Source of the DNA: Eisenbergiella tayi
GTDB lineage: Bacteria > Bacillota > Clostridia > Lachnospirales > Lachnospiraceae
DNA length: 64,000 nt
Direction of reading: 5' to 3'
Assembly: GCF_001881565.1 (NCBI RefSeq)
Contig: NZ_MPDJ01000005.1
Coordinates: 186,001 to 250,000, forward strand
In this document: positions 1 through 9,037 of the stretch, piece after piece
Layout of the letters: every line of letters starts with the position of its first letter
How positions within the stretch are numbered: position 1 is the first letter of the stretch
Notes under the pieces: model-generated
Seen by the model: only the letters and a program-made list of their open reading frames with translations
What the model was told of the DNA's origin: nothing
Databases searched by the model: none
Program-made: the position numbers and the translations under genes

Positions 1-1088
1 TTCAGGTAACTCTGGAGAAAACCGATTTCATTCTTTTCGTTTACCTGAATTATGATTCCTCTGTCCCCTTCCGAAAACCGGTTCAGCTGCTCCACAATAT
101 TAGTAATGCGTTTGGTCGATCTGGCTGAGTAAAGATAGGAAATAAAGATGGACAAAATCACGGCAACAAGCGCTGAAAAAATAAAAATCCGGATGAGCCG
201 GGCAGATAAATCAAGCATATCCTCCCTCGGAATACAGGTTACAATCTTCCATTGGGTGATTTCGGATTCCCGCCAGACCACATAGTAATTTTTTCCCTGA
301 TTCTTATACCAGAAATAATTCTGATTACTGTTCATTTTATCTGCAAATTCTGTATCCGCCAGAATCCCCTGACATAAGGAATCGTTATTGGAATAAACTC
401 TGTTATCCTGATCCATCACCATCATGACCGCGGATTCTTCAAAATTACCGTTCATAAGATGGGAGCTTAATTCATCGATATCAACCTCTACGGTAACCAC
501 GCCAATTCCTTTATAGGTCTTAAAGTCCACTACCTTTCTGCTGATGGTAATAACTTCTTTCCCGCTTTCCGCCATGCTTTCATGCCTTCCCTGAATGTGA
601 ACCGCCCCGTTTCTGTCCAGTGCCTCCCGGAACCACCCTCCGTCCTGATTTTTAATAAAATGCTGCACCGGCTGGCGCTGCAGGGAATACAGATGCTTTC
701 CGTCGAGATCAAACATATAAATCCCGTAGATTTCAGGGTATAAATCGATGATCCCGGCAAGCCTTGTTTTCACCGAATAATAGCTGTCAATATATTCGGC
801 GCTGCCTGTGCTGCGATCCCGCAGAACAATCCTGACATCATCCGAAAAATACAGGTTCATAATATGCTTATCCACATCCCGTATCAGATTTTCAATCAGC
901 AGGGCCTCCTGGGCGTTTAATATTCTGGCGGATTCCGTCCGATCCGAAATAAAAAACCTATGCGTACTGTAACTGGCCGCCGCAAAAAACAACAGCAGAA
1001 CCACCAGGTTAATTAGAGCAATCCCCAGGAACACCTCATACTTGATACTACTGAAAAATTTTGCGCAGAACTTCCGTATTCCCTTCAT
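1..1088 (-). CDS. Sensor histidine kinase, N-terminal part (YesM-like, cut by window edge)
   Basis: This is the N-terminal 362 residues of a membrane sensor; the 3' end lies outside the window. Reading from ATG at 1088 there is a transmembrane segment at about residues 14-40 and a long extracytoplasmic region of Cache type. A second membrane segment lies at about 296-322, followed by a HAMP-like stretch with RSTKRITNIVEQLNRF. The layout matches YesM-type kinases that partner AraC-type regulators next to sugar ABC importers. The kinase core is not visible, so a chemoreceptor or cyclase output cannot be excluded. The gene starts 32 nt after the ADP-ribosylglycohydrolase gene on the same strand and is probably the last visible gene of the importer operon. 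Confidence 0.75.
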   Translation of the reverse strand, partial: MKGIRKFCAKFFSSIKYEVFLGIALINLVVLLLFFAAASYSTHRFFISDRTESARILNAQEALLIENLIRDVDKHIMNLYFSDDVRIVLRDRSTGSAEYIDSYYSVKTRLAGIIDLYPEIYGIYMFDLDGKHLYSLQRQPVQHFIKNQDGGWFREALDRNGAVHIQGRHESMAESGKEVITISRKVVDFKTYKGIGVVTVEVDIDELSSHLMNGNFEESAVMMVMDQDNRVYSNNDSLCQGILADTEFADKMNSNQNYFWYKNQGKNYYVVWRESEITQWKIVTCIPREDMLDLSARLIRIFIFSALVAVILSIFISYLYSARSTKRITNIVEQLNRFSEGDRGIIIQVNEKNEIGFLQSYL

Positions 1089-1120
1089 ACCTTACCGCCC
1101 TCAAAGGCCGCTTTTTTATC

Positions 1121-3001
1121 CTACAGCAGCCAACACTGATCTGTCTTTATCTGTCCCGTATGTTCAAAAGGTGCCTCTCTGATCACAAATGTCAGCTTTT
1201 GCCCCTCGGAAAAACGAAGTAGTTTTAATACTATCTGGTTTTCCCCTTTTTTCAGTCTGCTATTCACCAAATCATTATATGGTGAGTAGCCTTTGCAGTC
1301 CTCCATTGCATAGACTTCCTTACCGTTTACCCACAGCTTGAAAGGCGTGGTACTGCCGATATGAAACTGCACTTCCTCATCCGTCTTCAGGCACAGCTTC
1401 TGCAGTGCATAAATGCAGCAGGGACCTTTATAACCGAACATTTCATCTATCCTCAGACTGTCCTCACCTGCATAGTACCTCTTCCCGGCGTCGAAATAAT
1501 CGGAAAATGTGTCGCTGTCAAAATCTTCAGATATATATTCCCGGTTAAGAAAGGCAAAATTGTTATGAGCCTCTGCCAGAGATAAATAACGAAAGATTTT
1601 GTGTTCAGGAAACGGAAAATACATTTTTTGATTTATGCGCTCCTCCTCTGATACCTTTTTCCAGTCATACATATCCCAAAACGGCCCCAATATGCGGAAT
1701 GGCTGTACGCCTGCCAGGCCGATGTTCTGTATTCGGATTGTTTTTCCACCGGTGTCCTTAAGGGAAGCCTTGATCACATAATGATCCGATAGGCAGCGCA
1801 CTGTTTCCTCCATGTGTACCATATAAAAATATTCCGTTCCTTTTTCTGTCTTTTCCGTACGGCCTTTATCCATTTTCAGGCCGTCAGGGACATCCCATAC
1901 GAGTTCATTTTCTTCCCCTGCCGGAGATAGGGGAAGCTTTACCTGTATTTCCGCTGTTTTGGCAGGGCCGATCTCCGGCAGCCCCACATAGTCCATCCTA
2001 AACGAATCCGCCTGTTCCTTTCCGCATTCCTGTAAATCCGTCTCTATCCCGAAATTGCAGGTTATCCGGGACAACTTATCAATAGTAAGTATATCATAAT
2101 GCAGATTCACACATCCGGTAATTATTTCCTCTCCGCAGTAACCCAGCCATTTTTCTCCGAAAATCTCTTCTCCATACATAATTCCCAGAACAGCGCCCAG
2201 CGTGGCAGCCGTGCAATCCGTATCATAACCGCAGTTGACTGCCAGTGTAATGGTTTTTTCAAATTCACCGTTTCCGTAAAGGAGCGCGAGGACAATAACG
2301 CCGATGTTGTAAAAAGAAATGGAACAGTCCACATCTCCATATTCTGTTTCCAGATAATCCATCACTTTTTCCAGCTCGGCGCCCTTCTCAAATGCACCGG
2401 AAACGTCAGAAATAACATGATATATTCGGCTGGTCTCAGGGATATATTCCATGGCCTTTTTTATGAGCATCGGTCTGTCCTGACTCATAAAGGAAAGAGA
2501 TTCCAGCGCCGTAATATACTGCTCCGCGTAAATGCTCTCTTCCCCATGATCCAGACACCCGTCACGATAAGCAAGCTCTATCCCTTTTTCCGGCCTTCCC
2601 GGACAGATCATGGCCCAGATTTCCGCGCGGATAGGGCATCCCATGGAATTCATGAAAAATTCATTTGCGAAAGTGCCGCTGACCGGAGGCTTTATTCCTC
2701 TTCTGTAATTCCGCTTTCCGTATCCGTATTCGTTGGGATTGGCGGGATAGCATTTAATGAATTCTTCCATCAGGTCATCACTTGTAAAGGAAAGCCCTTT
2801 GTCCAGTAACACCTGGAGCCAGACAAGCTGTAAATCCAGATCATCGTTTGCAAGCATTTTTTCAGGCATAAAATCTTCCGGCTTCAGGAAATAAGAACGT
2901 TTTTTCAGACATTCCGGTATCGCCCCCAGATTCCCTCCAATACATTTTCCGAGCCATCCGGCTCTCACCTTTTTCCTGTAACTATCCTCGTTCAGCCTCA
3001 T
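1121..3001 (-). CDS. ADP-ribosylglycohydrolase-fold protein with C-terminal beta domain (paralogue 2)
   Basis: The 626-residue protein has an N-terminal ADP-ribosylglycohydrolase (DraG/ARH) fold over about residues 1-320. Family signatures are NDDLDLQLVW near the N terminus and GYDTDCTAATLGAVLG, where the DTD acidic residues are the usual metal ligands. The remaining 300 residues resemble a jelly-roll, galactose-binding-like module (HIGSTTPFKLWVNGKEV). It is a close paralogue of the upstream gene along its whole length. ATG at 3001 is chosen because GGAGGAG sits 7-8 nt upstream; the gene overlaps the upstream stop by 20 nt, which suggests translational coupling. Family members remove ADP-ribose from proteins or small molecules. 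Next to a sugar importer the substrate is more likely an imported N-glycoside, but this is inference. Confidence 0.8.
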   Translation of the reverse strand: MRLNEDSYRKKVRAGWLGKCIGGNLGAIPECLKKRSYFLKPEDFMPEKMLANDDLDLQLVWLQVLLDKGLSFTSDDLMEEFIKCYPANPNEYGYGKRNYRRGIKPPVSGTFANEFFMNSMGCPIRAEIWAMICPGRPEKGIELAYRDGCLDHGEESIYAEQYITALESLSFMSQDRPMLIKKAMEYIPETSRIYHVISDVSGAFEKGAELEKVMDYLETEYGDVDCSISFYNIGVIVLALLYGNGEFEKTITLAVNCGYDTDCTAATLGAVLGIMYGEEIFGEKWLGYCGEEIITGCVNLHYDILTIDKLSRITCNFGIETDLQECGKEQADSFRMDYVGLPEIGPAKTAEIQVKLPLSPAGEENELVWDVPDGLKMDKGRTEKTEKGTEYFYMVHMEETVRCLSDHYVIKASLKDTGGKTIRIQNIGLAGVQPFRILGPFWDMYDWKKVSEEERINQKMYFPFPEHKIFRYLSLAEAHNNFAFLNREYISEDFDSDTFSDYFDAGKRYYAGEDSLRIDEMFGYKGPCCIYALQKLCLKTDEEVQFHIGSTTPFKLWVNGKEVYAMEDCKGYSPYNDLVNSRLKKGENQIVLKLLRFSEGQKLTFVIREAPFEHTGQIKTDQCWLL

Positions 3002-4943
3002 CCGCTTTCTCCTCCCATACTCCATATGCATGATCCGTCTTTATCCGGCCAGCCAGTTCATATGGAGCCTCACGCATAACCATGGTAAATTTCTGCCCTT
3101 CCGAATACCGCAGCAGCTTTAATACAATTCTGTTTTCTCCCGCTTTTAAATCCATTTTAAAGACATCCGTATAGGGAGAATAACCGTTGGAATTTTTCTG
3201 TGTATAAATCAGTTCCCCGTTCAGCCAAAGCTTATAGGGTGTTGTACTTCCGATATGGCACTGAACGGTTTCCTCCCGTTCCGAATACATCTGCTGGGCA
3301 CAGTACACACAGCAGCAGCCCCCAAATCCGAACATTTCGTCAATACGGACAGTATCTTCAGCCGCTTCGTACAGACGTCCTTTTCTGTATAAATCAAGGA
3401 AGCCTTCCCCTGAAAAATCTTCTTTCCGATAAGGTTCGTCCAGATAGACAAAATTGTTATGCGCTTCCGCCAGGTTATAATATCTGTATATCTTACGGGA
3501 CGGGATTTTGAAATAGGCTTCTTCCGCCCTGCGCTTCTCTTCACTGACTTTTTTGAAATCATAGGGATTAAAAAACGGCCCGGTAACTTTCCATACAGGC
3601 TTTCCTGCCAGCCCGAAACAAGTTTCCTCCTGCAAACTTCCATTCTTCCCATATACTTTGCAGGAAAAAAGGTTGGTGTCATAAACGATCGGAGATGCTT
3701 CCCGGTATTTGATAAGGAAACGAAGCTTCCTGCATTCACCCGGTGCGATATCCTTCGTATTTCCTTCCGGACATATTTCAAAAGACTCTCTGCCGGATAC
3801 TTCCAAATACTGCTCTTCTTTGCTGTTATTCTTTACCGTAACAAGAACACCGCAGGAATCATGAATCCCTATTTCCGGCAGGCCTTCGTAATCAAAGGTA
3901 ATAAAAGCTGCTTTTTCTCCGGATTCGAAAAAGATATCATCCTTTTTCTCCGGGACATTCCTTATAATACGCTTTTTCCCTCCGTCATACCGGCATCCCA
4001 AACTGCAGATAGTGTCTGTCAGCTCCGATAAAGTATGAAACTCTGTTTTGAGATTAACACAGGCGGTGACAATCCTGTCCTCTATCGTTTCTTTCCATTC
4101 TTCCGGCACTGCCTCCGTACCTTTCCATGCTCCCAGGAAGGCACCCACTGTTGCTGCCGTGCAGTCCGTATCATAACCTCCGTTTATGGCAAGAAGAACT
4201 GTTTCTTCAAATTTTCCTTCCCCATACAGCAGCGCCAGGATTTCCACCCCGAAATTATAAAAGCTGATGGACGAATCATTACTCGCATAGGTATCATGAA
4301 GCTCTGTAACGCTTTCCTTCCATGTGTATCCCTCTCTGTACCACGCAAGACATGTCCTCACAACTCCGGCAATCCGGCTTTCTTCCGGGATGAAGGCAAG
4401 CCCATATTCCAAAATAACCGTGAGCTCTGTAAAAGAAAAGGCAAGGCATTCGATCGCCGCCGTATACTGTTCCGCATAAATACTTTCCGCACCATGGTCG
4501 ATACACCCGTCCATATAGCTGTATTCCACTGCCTTTTCCGGATAAAAAGGAAACAGGCTGGCCCAGATTTCCGCACGTATGGGACAGCCCATGGAATGCA
4601 TGAAAAATTCATTGGCATAGGTTCCGCTCAAAGGAAGTTTAATTCCCCTTCTGTAATTTCTTTTTCCATATCCATATTCATTCGGCCCATATGGATAATG
4701 GGCGATAAATGCTTCCATGAGGTCATCACTGGTTAATTCCCAGCCTCTTTCCAGAAGTACGTTCAGCCAGATCAGCTGAACGTCCAGATCATCATTTACC
4801 ATCATTTCATCCGGGGCTATCTCGTGCAGTGACTGAAAATCCATAATTTCCCTGCAGTCCTCCAACGGCCCGCCTATGTTGCCGGCTATCATTTTCCCCA
4901 GCCAGCAGCCATAAACCCTGTCCTTATATGTATCATAATTCAT
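2982..4943 (-). CDS. ADP-ribosylglycohydrolase-fold protein with C-terminal beta domain (paralogue 1)
   Basis: The 653-residue protein has the same two-part architecture as its downstream neighbour. The ARH fold shows NDDLDVQLIWL at residues 50-60, a GYGKRNYRRG motif near 91 and the metal-binding GGYDTDCTAATVGAFLG around 255-271. The C-terminal half is a beta-rich, sugar-binding-like module containing VTGPFFNPYDF and HIGSTTPYKLWLNGEL. Classical ARH enzymes have about 300-350 residues, so half of this protein is an addition. No signal peptide is visible, so it should act in the cytoplasm. ATG at 4943 is preceded by GAGAGGAG. It lies 28 nt after the permease gene and belongs to the importer operon, which points to hydrolysis of an imported N-glycosidic compound; the substrate is unknown. 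Confidence 0.8.
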   Translation of the reverse strand: MNYDTYKDRVYGCWLGKMIAGNIGGPLEDCREIMDFQSLHEIAPDEMMVNDDLDVQLIWLNVLLERGWELTSDDLMEAFIAHYPYGPNEYGYGKRNYRRGIKLPLSGTYANEFFMHSMGCPIRAEIWASLFPFYPEKAVEYSYMDGCIDHGAESIYAEQYTAAIECLAFSFTELTVILEYGLAFIPEESRIAGVVRTCLAWYREGYTWKESVTELHDTYASNDSSISFYNFGVEILALLYGEGKFEETVLLAINGGYDTDCTAATVGAFLGAWKGTEAVPEEWKETIEDRIVTACVNLKTEFHTLSELTDTICSLGCRYDGGKKRIIRNVPEKKDDIFFESGEKAAFITFDYEGLPEIGIHDSCGVLVTVKNNSKEEQYLEVSGRESFEICPEGNTKDIAPGECRKLRFLIKYREASPIVYDTNLFSCKVYGKNGSLQEETCFGLAGKPVWKVTGPFFNPYDFKKVSEEKRRAEEAYFKIPSRKIYRYYNLAEAHNNFVYLDEPYRKEDFSGEGFLDLYRKGRLYEAAEDTVRIDEMFGFGGCCCVYCAQQMYSEREETVQCHIGSTTPYKLWLNGELIYTQKNSNGYSPYTDVFKMDLKAGENRIVLKLLRYSEGQKFTMVMREAPYELAGRIKTDHAYGVWEEKADEAERG

Positions 4944-4971
4944 CCTTCTTCTCCTCTCACTTTTTCATGTA

Positions 4972-5796
4972 CTAGCCCTTAACCGCTCCCGATGCCATCC
5001 CTTTATAAAACTGCTCCTGAAAACACAAAAACAGGAGAATCGGAAAAATAATGGAGATGACAGACACCGCAAAAATAGAACCATAATCCGCCGCCCCATT
5101 CTGCTTCACAAAGCTGTAAATTGCAATCGGCAGAGTCCTTTTGCTTTCACTGGAAATAAACAGCAGCGGATTAAAAAAATCATTCCATACGGGAAGGGTA
5201 TTTATAATAACAATAGTAATCACCGCCGGTTTCAGAAGCGGTAAAATAATGCGCATAAAGACACTGATTCTTCCGCAGCCATCCATGATCGCCGCCTCTT
5301 CCAGCTCCCGCGGAATTGATTTGACATAAGCGGAAAATACCATAATTGTTATGGGCATCAGACTTCCCGTCGATACCAGAATCAGCGCCCCCAGCGAATT
5401 CATCAGCCGCAGCCCTTTAATCAGCTGAAACAAAGGGACGATCCCCGCTGAAAAAGGTATCATCAATCCGCTGAGGAAAAAAAGATAAAGCATCATATAG
5501 ATCCCTTTGGATTTCCTTCCCAGAGGGTAGGCGGCCAGAGAACCTATTAATACAATCAGAATCATTGATGCCGCAACGACGATAAAGCTGTTCTTCAGCA
5601 TGCCAAGGACATTCAGGTTTATGAATACATTTTCATAGTTTCCCAGATAAAGGCTGTGCGGCAGACTGAGAGGCTCCCCGATTTCACTTCTTGTTTTAAA
5701 GCTGGAAATCACAGCATACAGTACCGGGAAAAGAACAACCAGAGACAGAAGAAGCATCACCGCTTCCAGACAAAACTGTTTTACCCGTTTCATCAC
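4972..5796 (-). CDS. Carbohydrate ABC transporter permease, MalG type
   Basis: This is a 274-residue inner-membrane permease of the binding-protein-dependent sugar uptake family (CUT1). Six hydrophobic segments are visible, and the cytoplasmic EAA loop reads ELEEAAIMDGCGRISVF, the docking site for the ATPase. No ATPase gene lies in this operon, so it probably shares an MsmK/UgpC-type ATPase encoded elsewhere, as is common for this family. It overlaps the other permease gene. The start is either GTG at 5796 (7 nt after AGGAGG) or ATG at 5793; I keep GTG. It forms the channel with the next gene. Confidence 0.9.
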   Translation of the reverse strand: MMKRVKQFCLEAVMLLLSLVVLFPVLYAVISSFKTRSEIGEPLSLPHSLYLGNYENVFINLNVLGMLKNSFIVVAASMILIVLIGSLAAYPLGRKSKGIYMMLYLFFLSGLMIPFSAGIVPLFQLIKGLRLMNSLGALILVSTGSLMPITIMVFSAYVKSIPRELEEAAIMDGCGRISVFMRIILPLLKPAVITIVIINTLPVWNDFFNPLLFISSESKRTLPIAIYSFVKQNGAADYGSIFAVSVISIIFPILLFLCFQEQFYKGMASGAVKG

Positions 5797-6677
5797 ATTT
5801 CCACCTCCTTTTTCCGTGTTGCAACCACCTGCACGATAGACACCACAGCAATCACCAGAAGAAAAATAACTGAAACAGCCGATGCATAACCCATCTTACG
5901 CTCCTTAAATGCCATTCTGTATATCACCATGCTTACGGTTTCCGTAGCATCATTGGGAGCTCCTGCCGTAAGTGTATAAGGCAAATCAAAGAGCTTCAGT
6001 CCTCCCGTCAGATTCAGGAACGTGAGGATTGTCACGGAAGGCATAAGGAGCGGAAAGGTTATCTTCCGGAAAATCTGGAAGGGTCTTGCTCCGTCGATCT
6101 TTGCCGCTTCATACAGGTTTTCCGGTATCGTCTGCAGCCCGCCCAGGTAAATAATGGCTCCGTATCCCAGCCATTGCCATATATTTACCACACACACCAT
6201 GATAAACGCCGCAGTTTCATTGCCGAACCAGTCGATCACAAACTTTCCCAGCCCCGCTTCCCTGAAAAAAGTATTTAATATCCCGTTATACTGCATAATA
6301 TGCCCGAATACAACAGAAACCACTACTGTACAGAGCAGTACAGGAACATAAAACGCCACTCTGAGATACCTCTTCAATATCAGCTTTTTATCCAGGACAA
6401 GCGCCAGCAGCAACTGGAATATATTGCATAACAAACAGTTAACCACCGCAAATTTTAACGTATTTCCTATTCCCGCTTTTATATATTTGCTGGAGAATAT
6501 TTTCATATAATTTGTCAGCCCTACGAAATCAAAGCTTTTCGACATTCCGTCATAATTGGTAAATGAATACATAATGCTCTTAATAAGCGGATACCAGATA
6601 ACGGCAAAGAATAAAACAAATGCGGGCAGAATAAAAAGCATATCCCACAAATAATCCCAGACCTTTTTTTTCTTCAT
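5793..6677 (-). CDS. Carbohydrate ABC transporter permease, MalF type
   Basis: This 294-residue permease has six membrane segments and the EAA loop YEAAKIDGARPFQIFRKI typical of CUT1 sugar importers. It is the partner of the MalG-type permease with which it overlaps, and it lies downstream of the solute-binding lipoprotein. The start at 6677 follows AAAGGAGTTATGGT, a good ribosome site. A stable hairpin with a U-run stands between it and the binding-protein gene, which is a common arrangement for making more binding protein than permease. Confidence 0.9.
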   Translation of the reverse strand: MKKKKVWDYLWDMLFILPAFVLFFAVIWYPLIKSIMYSFTNYDGMSKSFDFVGLTNYMKIFSSKYIKAGIGNTLKFAVVNCLLCNIFQLLLALVLDKKLILKRYLRVAFYVPVLLCTVVVSVVFGHIMQYNGILNTFFREAGLGKFVIDWFGNETAAFIMVCVVNIWQWLGYGAIIYLGGLQTIPENLYEAAKIDGARPFQIFRKITFPLLMPSVTILTFLNLTGGLKLFDLPYTLTAGAPNDATETVSMVIYRMAFKERKMGYASAVSVIFLLVIAVVSIVQVVATRKKEVEM

Positions 6678-6696
6678 ACCATAACTCCTTTTTTTG

Positions 6697-6726
6697 AAAA
6701 AGGGAGCCCGCCTGCGGCAGACTCCC
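6697..6726 (-). terminator. Intra-operon hairpin with U-run (attenuating terminator)
   Basis: Read on the minus strand, GGGAGTCTGCC-GCA-GGCGGGCTCCC is followed directly by a run of five T. It lies between the stop of the solute-binding protein (6736) and the start of the first permease (6677). It probably terminates part of the transcripts and so lowers permease expression relative to the binding protein. Confidence 0.65.
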
Positions 6727-6735
6727 TCCCATCAC

Positions 6736-8079
6736 TTAATATACAAGCAACGGCCGGATAACGGAATCCTTATCTTCCTGATATGCAGAATCCATATCAC
6801 TGATGATCTGATCAATGTCACCGCTTCCGGAAAGTATGGCGGTAATCCCCTTATCTACAACAGTATTGCAGGAACCGGGCCAGAAGGAATCAAAGAACGC
6901 ATATACCTTGTGATCCTTCATAGCTTCATATAATTCTCTGGATGCCGCGGGCATGTCATACTCTATGCCGTCTGCGCAGGGAATGGATTTAACCTGTTCC
7001 AGCATATTGCTCAGGACTTCAGGCTGGGCAATATAATTGATGAATTCCTTACAGATTTCGGTATTCTGGCTTGAAGGACTATAGCCTATCGCTTTATCAA
7101 CAAAGGCTACCACTGCCGATTCGCCTTCCTTGTTGGGGAAAGGAAAATAACCGATTTCCACATTGGGATCCAGATCCTGAAATACGCTCACCGCATAGCT
7201 GCTCAGCAAAAGCATTCCTGCTTCTCCGGCCGCCACACTTTGGGCCGCCTGATTTAAGTCCACGCCCATTGTTCCTTCTGTGAAATATCCTCTGTCATTC
7301 AGCTCTTTCATTACTTCAAAGGCATCTTTATATCTGGAGTCCTTAAAGGTTGTTTCCCCGTCATATAATTTGGTGCCGAATTCTTCGTCATAAAGTGTCT
7401 GGAAAGACGCTACCACTGATGAAAAAGCATGATAGGAGGTCCAGTTATCCTTTGCGCCCAATGCAACAGGCGTAATTCCTTTGGATTTCAGAGTATCACA
7501 TACGGTCAGAAAATCTTCATATGTTTCAGGAACTTTAAGTCCGTTGTCTTCAAATACCTTCTTGTTGTAAAATACCCCTTCTCCCGAACAATCCAGAGGA
7601 TAGGCGTACAGGGAACCTTCATAGGTCATATTCTGCTTAAAGGAAGGATTGAGATCTCCTACCCACGCGCTTCCCTCATCCAGGCTTCCCCAATAACCGT
7701 TCTGGGCCATTTTGAAAACGGAACTACCGAAATACATGAATAAATCGGGGGCTTCATCTGACATGATTCTTGAAAGAAGTACTGTTTCATAGTCTCCTGC
7801 AGGAACCTCCAGTTCAACGGTCACTCCCGGATGGCTTTCCTGAAAACCGGCTACCGCCTGCTTCAGCGGCTCGGTATAAGCGCTTTCCCAATACATCAGC
7901 TTCAGCTTTGCATTTTCTTCGGATGCCGTGTTTCCCCCATCGTTTGCTGTGCTTTCTTTCTGCATTTCCTGTGTTGTCTCTGTAACAGCAGATGACTGGC
8001 TGTCCCCATTTCCGCTTCCGCAAGCGGTTAAGGTGAATACCAGTGCTGTACTCAACAACATACTCATGATTCTTTTCAT
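6736..8079 (-). CDS. Extracellular solute-binding lipoprotein of a sugar ABC importer
   Basis: The 447-residue protein starts with a lipoprotein signal peptide (MKRIMSMLLSTALVFTLTAC); the Cys of the LTAC lipobox would be lipidated. A Ser/Thr/Glu-rich linker follows and then a periplasmic-binding-protein fold of the MalE/UgpB class, with LMYWESAYTEPLKQAVAGFQ near the start of the mature domain. ATG at 8079 is preferred over an upstream in-frame ATG because GGAGGG lies just upstream of it. It is the first gene of the operon leading to two permeases, two ADP-ribosylglycohydrolase-fold proteins and a sensor. The ligand cannot be read from sequence. Confidence 0.9.
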   Translation of the reverse strand: MKRIMSMLLSTALVFTLTACGSGNGDSQSSAVTETTQEMQKESTANDGGNTASEENAKLKLMYWESAYTEPLKQAVAGFQESHPGVTVELEVPAGDYETVLLSRIMSDEAPDLFMYFGSSVFKMAQNGYWGSLDEGSAWVGDLNPSFKQNMTYEGSLYAYPLDCSGEGVFYNKKVFEDNGLKVPETYEDFLTVCDTLKSKGITPVALGAKDNWTSYHAFSSVVASFQTLYDEEFGTKLYDGETTFKDSRYKDAFEVMKELNDRGYFTEGTMGVDLNQAAQSVAAGEAGMLLLSSYAVSVFQDLDPNVEIGYFPFPNKEGESAVVAFVDKAIGYSPSSQNTEICKEFINYIAQPEVLSNMLEQVKSIPCADGIEYDMPAASRELYEAMKDHKVYAFFDSFWPGSCNTVVDKGITAILSGSGDIDQIISDMDSAYQEDKDSVIRPLLVY

Positions 8080-8886
8080 ACTTTTCCCTCCATTTGTATA
8101 TTGCATATGCTTTTTTCTTGTTTCAATATGATTTTATGTAATTTTTATATGTTTTTCTATTTCACTTTTTTAAGATAGTATATGCATTTTTAAGATCTTT
8201 TATGGGATATGGGAAGAGATTGTGTACCAAATGAACATTTCGGAAGAGAAGATGGGATGCATATAGAGATAGTTGTGTTTAAATACAGTTATTTTAATTG
8301 TTGGCTATCAGCTGAAGGAATCCTGTCGGAATTTGCTTGTCTGTCTTAATTCTGCATTTTGCATAGTGAATGATGCTATTTTGTAACCTTTTTGTTGTCT
8401 GCAGCCTTTATACCTTTTATTGTTAATAAGTTTCTGTTGGGATATTTAGGACTTGCGGTGAAGGGAATATAAAGGATGGAGGGATTGGTGAACGGTGAGC
8501 AGAGTATTTTGACAATTTGGGATTTGACGTGAAGCAGGTTAAGACTTTTCTTTATGACTATCGTATGATTACGAATAGTTGAAATACTCAATAAGTGTAG
8601 TACATATAAATAGATGATTATTGCATGCTTTAGTCATTTTCATGCGTGACGATGTGTATGGGAAGGACAGCGACATGCCGATAAAAAAGTGTAAAAAATG
8701 TTTCTGGTTATCGAGGAATGCCCAGATGGAAATAGAACCGCTTTGTGTTATATGGTGAACGTAGGGCTTAATAGAGTTAAATGATTATTTGCATAATCAA
8801 TTAATATATGAATATTAATAAGCTTTTGTAATAAGTGATGGATAAACGCATTTATAAAAAAAATTATTTTAGTAGAATCAAAGAAA
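8080..8886. other. Long intergenic region without a recognisable gene
   Basis: About 800 bp between the binding-protein gene and the first CRISPR array. The first part must hold the importer promoter: a minus-strand TTGAAA followed after 18 nt by AATATA is a possible but weak candidate near 8100-8130. The remainder is AT-rich and I see no convincing gene. A 27-codon plus-strand reading frame at 8675-8758 (MPIKKCKKCFW...) carries a CxxC pair but is too short and isolated to call. The region may be decayed sequence at the old, leader-distal end of the array. Confidence 0.5.
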
Positions 8887-9037
8887 TATTCAAAATATCT
8901 TATATTACTATTAAACCGGCTTTAAGCCAAGAAAATTAATTGGATATACAGCATTTCAAAATATCTTATATTACTATTAAACAGTAAACTGAATAAGTAA
9001 GCATGCCCCCTCAAGAATTTCAAAATATCTTATATTA

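Noticed and set aside
8675..8758. Short plus-strand frame MPIKKCKKCFW... with a CxxC motif
   Set aside because: Only 27 codons, no neighbour and no second zinc-binding pair; it could be a gene remnant but cannot be supported.
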